A stretch of DNA of 64,000 nt from Combretum micranthum (Eukaryota > Streptophyta > Magnoliopsida > Myrtales > Combretaceae). The stretch is from NCBI GenBank assembly GCA_024138025.1, contig JAMXBD010001213.1, forward strand, positions 310,001 to 374,000, read 5' to 3'. The notes beneath the pieces were generated by a model, which ran no database searches, was not told the origin of the DNA, and saw only the letters and a list, made by a program, of their open reading frames with translations. A program made the translations under genes and the position numbers. Shown in pieces: positions 21,413-32,123 of the stretch; within the stretch, counting starts at the first letter, position 1; each line of letters begins with the position of its first letter.

Positions 21413-22550
21413 GAGACTAGGGAAAGGGCAAGGAATTTTACAAAGAGAAACGATGAAACGATGGTAGAATATAGACTGAGGCTAAGGAATTGTGTGAGGA
21501 TTTTGCCCTAGCCCGACATCCCCGGACCCTAGGGGAAATGTACAGGTTATGGAAGGATGGGCTGAGATATACCAGATGGGCTTCAGTAGTGGATCAATTG
21601 AGTTATGATCCTATGGGAAGAAGGAGCTGGACAAAGTTGGAGACAATCTATACTCTAGAGAGGATCATGGTTGATTACGGGCGTGAGCCCATGACGAGAG
21701 AAGCCACATTTATTTTGAAAGGTGGAGGAACCCGAACCCCTCCAGATTTTAGGGTATGGATCCCCATAGGGCCCTTATATGTTTATGCTCATGATAACTT
21801 ATATGATCACCCTGACTGGAATATAGCTGATGCATGGAATCACATCACCTGGCATGCAATCTATTTGGACTCTCCTCCCCCCCCCCCCCCCCCCCCCCCC
21901 CCCCCGTGTAATAGCTCCACCTCCAGCTATTGATATAGGTATGCAGCTGAATGGAGCGCCTGTGATTGGAGAGGAGAAGAGGAAGAGGAGGAGGAGGAGG
22001 ATCCCGAGGAGGATCCGAACTGGGAACAAAATGAGGTACCTAGGACCCCTACCCCGCCTGTTGAACCAGAAGTGCAGGTAAACCCAGAACCCGATCAAAT
22101 TATATGGGATTTTAACCGGATGTTGGAGATACCAGAGAGTGGGAGGGTAGAACCCGAGGTAGATTCCAGGTATGGAGAGATGTGTATGTGGAGGGTGAGA
22201 ACCCACCTGTGCTTGACCTAGCAGTAGTAGAACCGAGGCCCCAGTGCCTATGGAGACTGAAAATGTGGCAGATGAGCCTGTGAGAGAGCCTGAAGTAGAG
22301 GTGAACCGCCTAGGTGAGCCCGAGATAAGGTGAGGAGGAAGAAGTAAGCCCGCAAGAGGGGCAAGGGACTGAAGAAGAAGAAGAAGAGGAAGAAGAAAGT
22401 GAGGATCCGGAGCCTCTAGTCCGACCCGCTAGGAAGCGGAGGATGACCACCAGGGAGTATCTTAGCTTGTTCGTCCGACAGGACGATGGTGGTTCTACCA
22501 GCAGGAGACGACTTCCTAGCCCGACCCCCGACAGCTCTAGTGATGAGTAG
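21413..22550 (+). pseudogene. Extra ORF upstream of gag (element B)
   Basis: Homologue of the extra ORF of A. The first part (ARNF, EYRLRLR) is in one frame, then a one-base shift leads into the frame starting at 21490 with EMYRLWKDG, ATFILKGG and GPLYVYAHDNLYDH. A run of 29 C (21877-21905) encodes proline and is followed by another frame with a long glutamate run (about eight E, then DPEEDPNWEQ). The C-terminal part has RPARKRR, a region matching the REAARKRRKYF of A, then ends with SSSDE and TAG. The order, Trp/Tyr-rich head, acidic middle and basic tail are the same in both elements, so this is a real shared gene. Function unknown. Confidence 0.6.
21877..21905 (+). repeat. Run of 29 cytosines
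   Basis: An uninterrupted C tract inside the extra ORF, coding for polyproline in this frame. The complement could form G-quadruplexes. Its length in the assembly is probably not reliable. Confidence 0.95.
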
Positions 22551-23168
22551 AGACCGGGATGTTAGCTAACCCATAAAGTCCAAGCGGAGTCCTGATTTTC
22601 TTATTTTTGTAGTAGGCAATGCGGGATGCCAATTTGCCTTAGGATTTCAGGATAGTTAGTATTTTATTTGTTCTTTTTCCCTGTATTTTGTCATGTTTTC
22701 GGGAATAGGGAAATTGATTAGAATAGGAAGGGAGCTTAGCTAGCCAAATTTTGGGAACTAAAAGTTGATGTAATATTTGTATGGCTCGCTAAAGAAATGA
22801 AAAGGATCACTTTTGTTTTAAAGAAATGGAATTGTGAAAAGCACGCATTCTAGTCATGATACATAAGAGAACATTAACTGCATATAGATTGCATAAGCAT
22901 TCACTCATTCGCATTATTGTTGTGAAATATCAATTAGTTACACTATGTGTGGATTCTTCTATTTCCTTGTGGTTCTTTTAATTATTCCTTATTTTCTTTT
23001 ATGGATTGATATTTTGACTCATCTTATGACTTTATGGAGTTATGTATTCCTTTTCCTTCTAAGTTTAAATTTCAGATTCTCGCAACTTCTGAGCTTGTTA
23101 TTAATCTTATTCCTTTGAAACCTAAAAACCCTAAATGTACTAAAAATCCATTAAACATTGTGTAAACA
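22551..23168 (+). other. T-rich spacer between extra ORF and gag (B)
   Basis: No gene seen. It is T-rich and ends in GTGTAAACAG before the gag frame starts. It looks intron-like and matches the position of 5497-5690 in A. Confidence 0.35.
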
Positions 23169-24534
23169 GACGTAACCGACGAACTCGGAACCAAGGACAA
23201 GGGTCTAATCCTAATGAAGCCGATCAACCGGCTATACAACAACCTGACCCCCAAGGAGTAGCACCCCAAAACCAACAGGGTGATGTACTGAATGCGATTG
23301 GGCAATTGGCCAATCTCCTGAACACTTTCATTCAGAATCAAAATCCAGTACAGAACCCACACCCAAGTCAAGTGCTCGGGATTCAGCACCACATCCGCCG
23401 CCCGCAGATCATCGGGAAATGACTGCGGAGGCACCTGCTCCACAAGAGGAGCATTCCTATAATGTGCGGTTGCCGCCACCCCCGCCATACAGGAGACCCC
23501 ACCGAAGCTCTTTACCGGACTTCATTAAGAGCAACCGGTACTTTGATGGGGCATTCGGCAAGCCGGATGAAGCTGAGGATTGGTTGGCTCAAGTGGAACG
23601 TTCTTTTGCTGCATACGAGATTCCACCTTACTTGCAGCTAGAGTATGGGACGTATATGTTAAGATACAATGCTCGAGTCTGGTGGGACTCCAAGAGAAGG
23701 AATTTGACCTCCCCGGCCACCTGGGAAACCTTTCGCCGGGAATTCTTGAATAATTATTTCCCTCTAGCTTGAGGGTGAAGTATAGTGCGGACTTCCTTCA
23801 TGTAAAGCAGAAAGGGAGAACGGTAGAGCAATATGAAACTGAATTTGTTCACCTGCTGCAGTATGCCCCTGAATCTTTCAGGGATAGTGAGGAATTAAAG
23901 AAGCAGGTATTTCTGGGAGGCTTGGACGAGGAACTGCGATCAAGCTAGAAGAGTTCGGAGTAAGAACCTATCCCGAGATGGTAGAAAAGGCTCGGTCATT
24001 GAAGGGGCTAGGAAAAGGAAGTATCAGGAGCCCGAAAAGAGAGTATTCGGGAAGAGGCCGTTTGATGCCTCGAGCTCAGGGTTCAAGGTAAACGGTACAG
24101 GCCGTACCAAGGGTTTAAAGAGGAGTCTAGCAGCAAGCCGACCCAGTTCAAGCCAATGTCACATGTTGGAAATGTAAGGGACACATGCACCTAGGCAATG
24201 CCCGCAGTTGAGGAACAAGTGCTATTTTTGTGGCGATGCTGGCCACATGGTTTTTATGCCCAAGAAACTGGCAGTAACTTGCTTCATTTGCAAGGAAAGG
24301 GCACTTAGCTTCCGAGTGTTCACAACGAAAGAGCGTGGCCACCCGACCCTTCGGAGCCTCGAGTAATACCAACCCCTTGAGGTCTGGTAACAAGAGCGGA
24401 AGTCGAGCAGCTTCCGCGATGCACGGGATGAGGCTGTACAATTTGAAGGCCAATGGATGGTGGAAGAAGACGAAGATGAGGACGTAGAGTTGGCAGCTTT
24501 GGATCAAGCGAGAGTACTGATGGTGGCCTGGTGA
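23169..24534 (+). pseudogene. gag: gag of element B (several frameshifts)
   Basis: The N-terminal part is Gln/Asn/Pro-rich (DQPAIQQPDPQG), with a frame change before the ATG at 23419. The capsid part has FIKSNRYFDGAFGKPDEAED, WLAQVERSF and WWDSKRRNL, then breaks at about 23765. The next frame has QKGRTVEQYETEF and VFLGGLDEEL. Three zinc knuckles follow (CWKC, CYFC, CFIC), spread over different frames because of single-base losses. The end matches A (LEGQWMV region), followed by an acidic DEDED tail. Most breaks are one base missing from a short run, for example TTGAAGGCC where A has TTGGAGGGA. Confidence 0.85.
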
Positions 24535-24689
24535 CAGGTTAGTAACAGAAACCCCTCCTAAGTTGAAATTAAGTTGTTTAAATTGATTTATTGTTTAAAT
24601 GAAATTGTATATATTATGGAAAGCTGGAAGTAGAGACCCTATGTGGATAGCCTTAAGAATATTTTAAGGTTCATATGTGATGGGTGTTT

Positions 24690-25090
24690 GTTGACCTCAG
24701 GACATACAAGTAAATAGCGTGGAAGCCTATGCTTGTTTGACACGGGAGCGACCCACTCGTTCATCACCTATAGTTTGGCCAACCGACTCGGATTGCCCAT
24801 AGCCACAACCATGGTTAGCTTGAGGATTAAGACCCCCACGGGGAGTGTGTGTCGACCCGAGATCTGATAAAAGACTGTCCATTGGAAATCCATGATCACC
24901 ACTCCAAAAGTGATCTAATTGTGCTGGAAATGAATAAATACGAAGTTATCCTCGGGATGAATTGGTAAGTAGTAAAGGCAATAGTGGATTGCCAAAGAGG
25001 ACTGTATGTTTTTATGATCAATCGGGAGAAAAAGTAGAATTTATGGGAGAGGCCTTAGTCCCAAGAAGGATTGATCTAAGCTCGTTCGAG
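24690..25090 (+). pseudogene. Retropepsin (protease) of element B
   Basis: Aspartic protease domain with the active-site sequence LFDTGATHSFI (DTG at 24739-24747), then LANRLGLPI, and downstream DLIVLEMNKYEVILGMNW, the usual flap and second-half motifs of Ty3/gypsy proteases. One base is missing near 24855, and a TAA interrupts directly after GMNW (24967). The domain cleaves Gag-Pol in the particle. It sits between gag and RT as expected. Confidence 0.85.
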
Positions 25091-25093
25091 TGA

Positions 25094-26060
25094 TGATGGA
25101 GGATGAGGAAATGATACCGATTGAGGATGTCTTGGATGAAGGGGAAAACCGTGAGGAAAAGAATATTCCAGTGGTGAATGAATACTTGGATGTGTTCCCA
25201 GAAATTTTGCCGGGATTACCGCCAAGAAGAGAGATCGACTTTGAGATTGTGTTGGCTCCAAATACCGAACCAATATCTAAAGCGCCATACCGGATGGCAC
25301 CGGCTGAGTTAAGGAGCTAAAGACGCAGTTACAAGAGCTTCTGGACCAGAAATTTATAAGACCAAGTGTATCGCCATGGGGCGCACCCGTCTTGTTTGTG
25401 AAGAAGAAGGACGGATCGATGAGGTTGTGTATCGACTACCGGGAATTGAATAAGGTGACTGTCAAAAATCGATATCCCTTACCAAGAATCGACGATTTGT
25501 TTGACCAGCTACAAGGAGCTTGTGTGTTCTCACGTATTGACTTACGTTCGGGGTATCATCAGCTAAGGATTAAGCCTGAGGATGTGCCTAAGACAGCTTT
25601 TCGTACTCGTTATGGGCACTACGAGTTTTGGTAATGTCATTTGGACTGACTAATGCACCGGCTGCATTTATGGACTTAATGAATAGAGTCTATAAGCCGC
25701 TTTTGGATAAATGTGTGATAGTCTTTATAGACGACATCCTCATATATTCAAAGACCAGAGAGCAACATGAGGAGCATCTCCGTTTGGCATTGCAAACCTT
25801 ACGAGATAACAAGCTGTACGCCAAGCTGTCCAAGTGTGACTTTTGGTTAGACAGGATATCCTTCCTCGGACATGTGGTAACGGGTGATGGGATATCAGTT
25901 GATCCCGAAAAGATCAAGGCAATAGGATTGGAAGCCACCACAAACAGTTACTGAAGTGAGGAGTTTCTTGGGATTGGCTGGCTACTATCGCAAATTTGTG
26001 AAGGATTTTTCAAAGATAGCTAAGCCGTTGACTCAATTGACTCAAAAGAACGAAAAATTC
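25094..26060 (+). pseudogene. Reverse transcriptase of element B
   Basis: It begins with [20 protein letters not shown] and continues with [59 protein letters not shown] and [13 protein letters not shown]. The catalytic motif is FIDD (25724-25735), followed by [16 protein letters not shown] and [12 protein letters not shown]. Frames change at about 25316, 25630 and 25925, in each case through a base missing or extra in a short run (for example TTTTGG before ATGTCA). All catalytic residues are present. It copies the element RNA into DNA. Confidence 0.9.
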
Positions 26061-26062
26061 AT

Positions 26063-26510
26063 TTGGACAGACAAGAGAGAACAAAGTTTCAGGAACTAAA
26101 GCGACGACTGGTCTCGGCACCGATTTTGGTTTTACCAGATCCGGAAAAGTCTTACACGGTACATAGTGATGCTTCGAGAAATGGTCTTGGATGCGTCTTG
26201 ATGCAAGAACGGAAGGTCATTGCGTATGCTTCTCGGCAATTGAGACCGCATGAGCAGAATTACCCTACGCATGACTTGGAGCTAGCTGCAGTTGTCTTTG
26301 CCTTGAAGTTATGGCGACATTATCTGTATGGACAACGGTGTGAGATATACACAGATCATAAAAGCCTTAAATACCTGTTCACACAGAAGGAGTTGAACAT
26401 GCGGCAAAGGAGGTGGCTGGAATTAATAAAAGATTATGACCTGGGATAAATTACTGTCCAGGAGAGTGAATGCAGTCGCGGACGCCCTAAGTCGGAAGAA
26501 TCACGGGAGG
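26063..26510 (+). pseudogene. RNase H of element B
   Basis: It follows RT directly with [20 protein letters not shown] (catalytic D near 26168), then [39 protein letters not shown] and [20 protein letters not shown] (D near 26354). The remnant ADALSRK at about 26475-26500 is out of frame with the rest. The domain degrades the RNA strand of the hybrid. Nothing essential is missing apart from frame. Confidence 0.88.
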
Positions 26511-27420
26511 TAGCCGCTTTGATTACAAGCCAGAAGGAGTTGATTAAGGAATTTGAGAAGTTAAGGATCGAGTTCATAGATCGAAGTGCTGAGCTGAGAT
26601 ATCTAACTTGGTGCTGGAACCAACCCTCGTGAAAGAATCAAAGAAGCACAAGGTATGACGAGTGATACAAAATAAAAAGGGAAACCCAAGCGGGAAAGTA
26701 CCTTGACTTTGCCGTGGATGAGGAAGACGTGATCCGGATGAACGGAAGGCTGTGCGTACCAGAGGATGAGGAGTTGAAGAAGGAATAATGAGTGAGGCAC
26801 ATAACTCCGGGTATACCATGCATCCGGGAGGCACCAAAATGTACCAGATTTGAAAAGTTGCTATTGGTGGAATGGGATGAAGCGAGATGTGGCAGATTAT
26901 GTAATGAAGTGCGCAGTATGCCAACAGGTGAAGGTAGAGCACCAGAGACCGGGCGGATTGCTAAAGCCCTTACCTATTCCTGAATGGAAGTGGGATCAAA
27001 TATCCATGGATTTTGTTTGTGGCTTTCCCAAGACTCCATCGGGTTGTGATGCAATATGGGTAATAGTGGATCGGTTAACTAAGTCGGCGCATTTCCTACC
27101 CATAAATATGACCTATTCAATGGAAAGGTTAGCCAAGATTTATATCAGAGAGATCGTAAGATTACATGGCATACCTGCAGGGATCATCTCAGATAGAGAC
27201 CCGAGATTTGTGTCCAAGTTTTGGACGAGCTTGCAGAAGAGCTTGGGTACTAAATTGCATTTCAGTACGGCTTACCATCCCAGACCGACGGACAGTCTGA
27301 GCGGACGATCCAAACCTTGAAGACATGTTAAGGGCGTGTGCCCTGGAATTCAAAGGGAATTGGGATAGTCATGTACACCTAATCGAGTTTGCCTATAATA
27401 ACAGCTATCACTCCACTATC
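26511..27420 (+). pseudogene. Integrase N-terminal finger and catalytic core of element B
   Basis: The HHCC zinc finger is visible: H at 26798 and 26821 in broken frames, then [20 protein letters not shown] with the two Cys at 26910 and 26919. The core has [20 protein letters not shown] (first D 27009), [30 protein letters not shown] (second D 27192) and the SER motif with the third acidic residue at about 27299, in a shifted frame. A stretch at 27330-27420 continues with LEFKGNWDSHVHLIEFAYNN. The part 26511-26790 before the finger is broken by several shifts. It inserts the DNA copy. Confidence 0.88.
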
Positions 27421-28089
27421 CAGATGCCCCGTATGAAGCTTTGTATGGACGGCGTTGTAGGTCCCCTTTGTTTTGGGATGAGGTGGAAAAGGTAGCAATT
27501 GGGCCGGAATTGGTACAGGAAGCCGCGGATAAGTGAGGTTGATTCAGCGGAAAATGAAGGAAGCCCAGGATCGACAAAAGAGCTGGGCAGACTTGAAAAG
27601 ACGGGAGCTTGAATTTAAAGTGGGTGATCATGTGTACCTGAAGATAAACCCGATTAAAAGTATCAAGAGGATGCGTACCAAGGGAAATTAAGCCCGAGAT
27701 ACATTGGACCTTTTGAGATCTTAGAAAGAGTCGGAGACCTGGCGTATCGGCTAGCCCTACCACCTAATTTGTCCGGGATTCACAATGTGTTCATGTGTCA
27801 GTTTTGAGGAGATATGTGGCCGACCCAGAGAGGATTCTGGAATTGGAGCCAATCCAGTTGAAGGAAAACCTGACATATGAAGAACACCCAGTAAAGATAT
27901 TGGATAAGAAAACTCAAAGGCTACGAAACAAAGACATTCACTACGTGAAAGTATTATGGAGGAATCATGCCTTTGAAGAAGCAACCTGGGAAGCGGAGAT
28001 GAAATCCGGAGAAAGTACCCCGAGATATTTGAAGGACAAGGTACGTCAGTTCCGTTTTGAGGACAAAACTTTATTTAAGGTGGGGAGGT
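27421..28089 (+). pseudogene. Integrase C-terminus with chromodomain, element B
   Basis: It holds the remnants of the GPY/F-type region (FKVGDHVYLKI and YIGPFEILERVGDLAYRLAL in different frames), then the frame 27795-28094 with the chromodomain at about 27891-28010: VKILDKKTQRLRNKDIHYVK followed by VLWRNHAFEEATWEAE. Chromodomains in this position define chromoviruses and steer insertion to modified chromatin. The aromatic cage looks incomplete, as in the plant group II type, where the first aromatic residues are often absent. The tail overlaps the polypurine tract. Confidence 0.85.
28077..28089 (+). other. Polypurine tract of element B
   Basis: AAGGTGGGGAGGT lies directly before the 3' LTR. 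Confidence 0.8.
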
Positions 28090-31000
28090 TGTAAACCCCG
28101 GAAATTCTCAGTAGCTAGAAAACCCCAGGAGTTGGAAACGAAACCCTAATCCGATCAGATTGAGTTTAGTGAATGAGCCTAGGAACCCTAAATCCGGCTT
28201 TCCTTCGGTTTCATAGTAAAATAAATATTATGGAGTAAATGAATTTGAATTGTTGTTCCAAAGTACATTTCAAACCTTTGAAAGTTTTAAATTCGGGAAT
28301 TTTTCAATTCCGGGCCTTCCCGAGCCCAATTACGGAAAAGCGTGCCCCGGGCCACGGATTCAGAAAAATATTCCGGAATATTCATTAGAACCGTAATTTT
28401 ATAAGGATTCCAAAAATATCAATTTCATAATTTTCCGAGCTATAAAATTACAGTTATAGCTTTTCCCGTGTTTTCGGAACAACCGGTAAAGTAGATGTCT
28501 TGTCTACTATTCACAAGTACAACCTACACTACACACTACCCATACCCTATTCTTACATCCTTACAACTACTCATTTCAATTTTCTTTTCCAAGAAATTTG
28601 TCTTTAAATAATTATTACATTTATTACATTTCATTTACTAAATTACAAATTTCATTTTAAACTCACACACACACACACACACATGGAGGCCGGCGCCCCT
28701 CCCTCTATTTTCCCCCTCAATGAAGTATTTTTACTTCATTTTATTAACTAAACCCTAATCACTTGATATATATACTATTTTTCTCTCTCTCCTTCATTTC
28801 TTTCATTTCAAATTGAAAAAGAGAAAACCTCTCTTCTTTCCCTTCCCTTGTGCCGAGCACTCCCTCCCCCTTCCTCTTGCAATTTCAACTTGTTTCTTCT
28901 TCTTTCCTCTTCAAGACTCTTTGGTATGTATATTTAGGCCTTGTACATCCTAAATCTTGTTATGGCAAGATCATTCTTGTGTGTTTTCTCATCTAAATCC
29001 CAATGAGCATGAGCAAGGGACATGAAAACACTACACAAGAATCTCAAGCCATCTCAAGAAGTGGATCTAATGTTTAATGAGTTTGTTAAAATATCAACTT
29101 GTTCATGCATGTAAAGTAGTGATCTTGTACATATATTGTTGTTCATGCCATGAGATCCATGCTTTATATATCATATGTAGTAGATCTAAGGTTTAGACAT
29201 TCACAACTTCATGTACATGCATGATCATAGGTTCATTTTGTTTTATATGCTTTGATGATCATAAAAATGAAGTCTTGTTCATGTATATGTTAGATAGTAT
29301 ATCTCCACATATAGATGGCAAGAACATTGAAAAAGGAAGGGCTTTGTTAGATGAAAAGTTGAAAATTCGGATGAAATGGAAACCCTACCCTTAAAGACCC
29401 CAAAATCAACTTTAAACTCATATTTCATAAGAAAAATGAGGGTATGTGTAATAGACATGTTAAGGAATTATTTTCATGAGTTTAGATGAGTTTAGGCATA
29501 ATAAAAATAAGGAAAACAAGAGGTGAAGTTAGAATGAAAAATGTTGACTTTAAATGTGTAGTCAAATTCGTAACTTTGTGTAATGCCTAAATAAACACTT
29601 AGTATTTAAGTCTAAAATGGATGTTTTATAAGCTAAATGAAGTCCTTAGATAATGTATACATTGAAGCTCCGATTTTTAATGCATTAGGCAAGATTTCCC
29701 TTAAGAAAAATCTAAGAAAAGGAAATTTGGAAAATTCGGATTTTTACAAATAGCTTATTTGAAAACATGTTTACCAAATGAAAGATGTGAATTTTTATGC
29801 ATGAATGGAGGCCATGACTATTAATAATAAGTAGATTACAAGATTAAAAACCAAAGAAACCCTAAGGAGTATAATGTGGGAAAATAACTTCTTAGAATTA
29901 GTCTTTATGAAACTTTCCCCAACACTTAGGAGTTCCTAAGAGTTATTACTACAAAAATCGTCATGACCATGCACATATTGAGTTCATTACATGGCATACA
30001 CATTAGTAGTTCATTCCTAAATCATTCATGCATGAATCACCAATTAGGAACATTCCTTATCAAAAGCAAAGCACATTTTCAAAGTTGGATCAATTGCGGA
30101 ACAGAACTGATCCCACTGTTCCGTGACCCTATTATTTTCAAAACTTGGATTTAATACTTGAAATAGATAGATCTTTCGAAGTAGATGAAGATCGATATAA
30201 AGTTTGCGAAATTCCGAGTTAAAATGACCAAGTTATGGCCGTTTTAAGTCGGAACTTCCGAAAATAGCGAGAAATCCGAATTCAACTAGTCTAGATATAT
30301 AGTTTGATTTAATTACATGGTAGAATCTCATAGGATTATTCTTGATTGGTAGGTGATTCCGAGCAGGACGACACTCTACCTCCCGATTATTATTATTAAG
30401 AAGTTTGGTGTCCAATGGCCGAGTGAGTTTACTTCCACTCTCAATTAATGCTTGTGATTGTAATGTAGTGGCACTAGTGATGTAGGCAAAGATAAAAGAA
30501 ATTGTATAAGCATGATGGGGTATATGGGAATTATTTATGTTGTTGATTGTTGAATGTGAAATGGAGTTAAGGTATATCGAAACCGGGTGTTAAGATATTG
30601 ACTGCTTTACTAGAATCTTAGATGAATGTCTGCGATATTTGTTGGTCACTTAAAAGAATTGAATTAATGACTATTCGACTCCGACTATAAATTGAATTCA
30701 TTCATGTCACGATGGGGTTGGAGCATTGCATTGTTGGTTAATCGTGATCCATAAAACGACTTGTTGGTTAATCGTGATCCATAAAACGAATTATTATTAG
30801 TTGACCGTGAGCTTAAACGGCGTCGTACCGCAGGATTCGTTAATCTGCTAACCCGGATGGAGGGCGCAAGTCCATCCACATATGATTTCCGGTTGGTCAT
30901 ATGTTTGCTATTCATTTGTTTGATGCATACACTTGCCTGAATAATTACTTGTTTGATAAGTATGTTTAATTGCGTTATGGAAGTATTGCTCACTAAGCTA

Positions 31001-31418
31001 GTTAGCTTACGCCCCATAGTTTCTATCTTTTGCAGCATGAGTTTATATGGCTTAGGCCAAGACAGGCTACAGCGCAGGTACCGGAGATAGGAGTTTCCCG
31101 TAGAAGTTTAATTCATTCCTTTTTGTATAGACTTCCATTGGAAACTAAGGACTCTGGATGACCGTAATAGACTGTTATTCTTTTGCGGGGGAATGCCCCT
31201 TAGATTTTGTAAACGTTAACATTATGCGTTTTGATTTATTATCTATGGCTAATGCATGCCTCATTAAACTGTTTACTCCATTTGTTGAAGTATTCTATTG
31301 TCGTAAAGGAACACTTTATATCTACTTAAGACTTCCGAAGGTCCCGGGTAGGGAACTCGAGAGTCTTACTTAGTATGTGGCGGGCTGTTATGTTTAGGAT
31401 ACCCTACGGGGCGTGACA
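28090..31418 (+). repeat. 3' LTR of element B (3329 bp)
   Basis: Direct repeat of 17873-21257. It has two instead of three 30-bp repeats and a short deletion around 29820 relative to 19620-19670. On the other hand, it has an extra piece at about 30590-30625 that the 5' LTR lacks. TATA at 28767-28774, donor at 28924, HP-A at 30221-30245, mini frame at 30355-30399, twin hairpins at 30855-30903, 42-base block at 31036-31077. Confidence 0.93.
30855..30903 (+). promoter_or_regulatory. Twin hairpins in B 3' LTR
   Basis: HP1 has arms GGATGGA and TCCATCC (30855-30877), and HP2 arms CATATGATT and GGTCATATG with loop TCCGGTT (30879-30903). Both stems are complete. Confidence 0.6.
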
Positions 31419-31613
31419 TAGTGAGTTGGGATTCCTTTACATTGTTACTCAAGTTATAACAACATAAAATGTATCACTTCGATGTGTTTCCTTCATCTGT
31501 TAGACGTCTTGTATATAGTATAGAAGCCTTCGTGTGACTGAGGTGGTCATTCTTAGGCTTTAATATTGTGTACGGCGGACTGTAATGTTTAAGGCACCCT
31601 TCGGGGCGTGACA
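31419..31613 (+). mobile_element. D-family LTR 'C', right end
   Basis: It resumes C after B and runs to the LTR terminus GGGGCGTGACA (31613). The block TTAGGCTTTAATATTGTG at its end is shared with D1, Din and Dout. The bases after it (GCCTT) would be the target duplication; the partner is off the left edge. Confidence 0.85.
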
Positions 31614-32123
31614 GCCTTTGTTTTGAAAATATTCCTTAGCAGATCTAAGCTTTTCTCATCAAGATCATTCATTTATGATATCTATTCCCTAAGCCCTTCA
31701 TTTTAAATGAAAAATACACATTTTAAAGTTGAAAAATAGCTTTTCTAAATATGGTTCCTTTTTTATCCGAATTTTCAAAAGTTATTTTTGTTGAAATCAA
31801 AATAGATCTTGAGCTTTCTAATGCTTTCCTACTACCATCAAGCTATTACAAGTTATTTAAGAATATAAAACAAAAGACTAATGCATTTATAAGCTTAAGC
31901 CAACTAGATCTAGTTTACTATACTAGTTATAAATGCACAAAACACTATGATGGTTATGTGAATGATGAATATATGCATAAATCATTAACAACAATAATAT
32001 AACTTGAAAATAAAACAAGATAATAGAAAAATAACTCAAATAACAAGATCTAAAACATTGTGATGGCATGGATCTCATGTTCAAGTGTTTCCACATCCCT
32101 AGCTTGAAGCTCATCAGGGTTCT
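31614..32123 (-). mobile_element. LTR D2, part between C and D1
   Basis: On the minus strand this matches the D-family section that in D1 is at about 34010-34400 (TTTTGAAAATTCGG, AAATGAAGGGCTTA). It is the continuation of 37217-38533 beyond the D1 insertion. Confidence 0.75.

Larger units (their letters stand above)
17873..31418 (+). mobile_element. Element B: Tekay/Del-like chromovirus
   Basis: A full element with LTRs 17873-21257 and 28090-31418 and the perfect 5-bp duplication TAGTG. It carries primer site, extra ORF, gag, protease, RT, RNase H, integrase and a C-terminal chromodomain in that order, then a polypurine tract. The gene order, the chromodomain and the integrase motifs are those of chromoviruses; the long LTRs and WRNHAFEEATWE suggest the Tekay/Del group. 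The reading frames are broken by many single-base losses, mostly in short runs. It is either a recently dead copy or an intact one seen through base-calling errors. Confidence 0.93.

Noticed and set aside
21799..22206. 135-codon minus-strand frame with poly-Gly
   Set aside because: Shadow of the C run and the extra ORF of B on the other strand.
23072..23488. 138-codon minus-strand frame
   Set aside because: Antisense shadow of B gag; no domain or codon signal.
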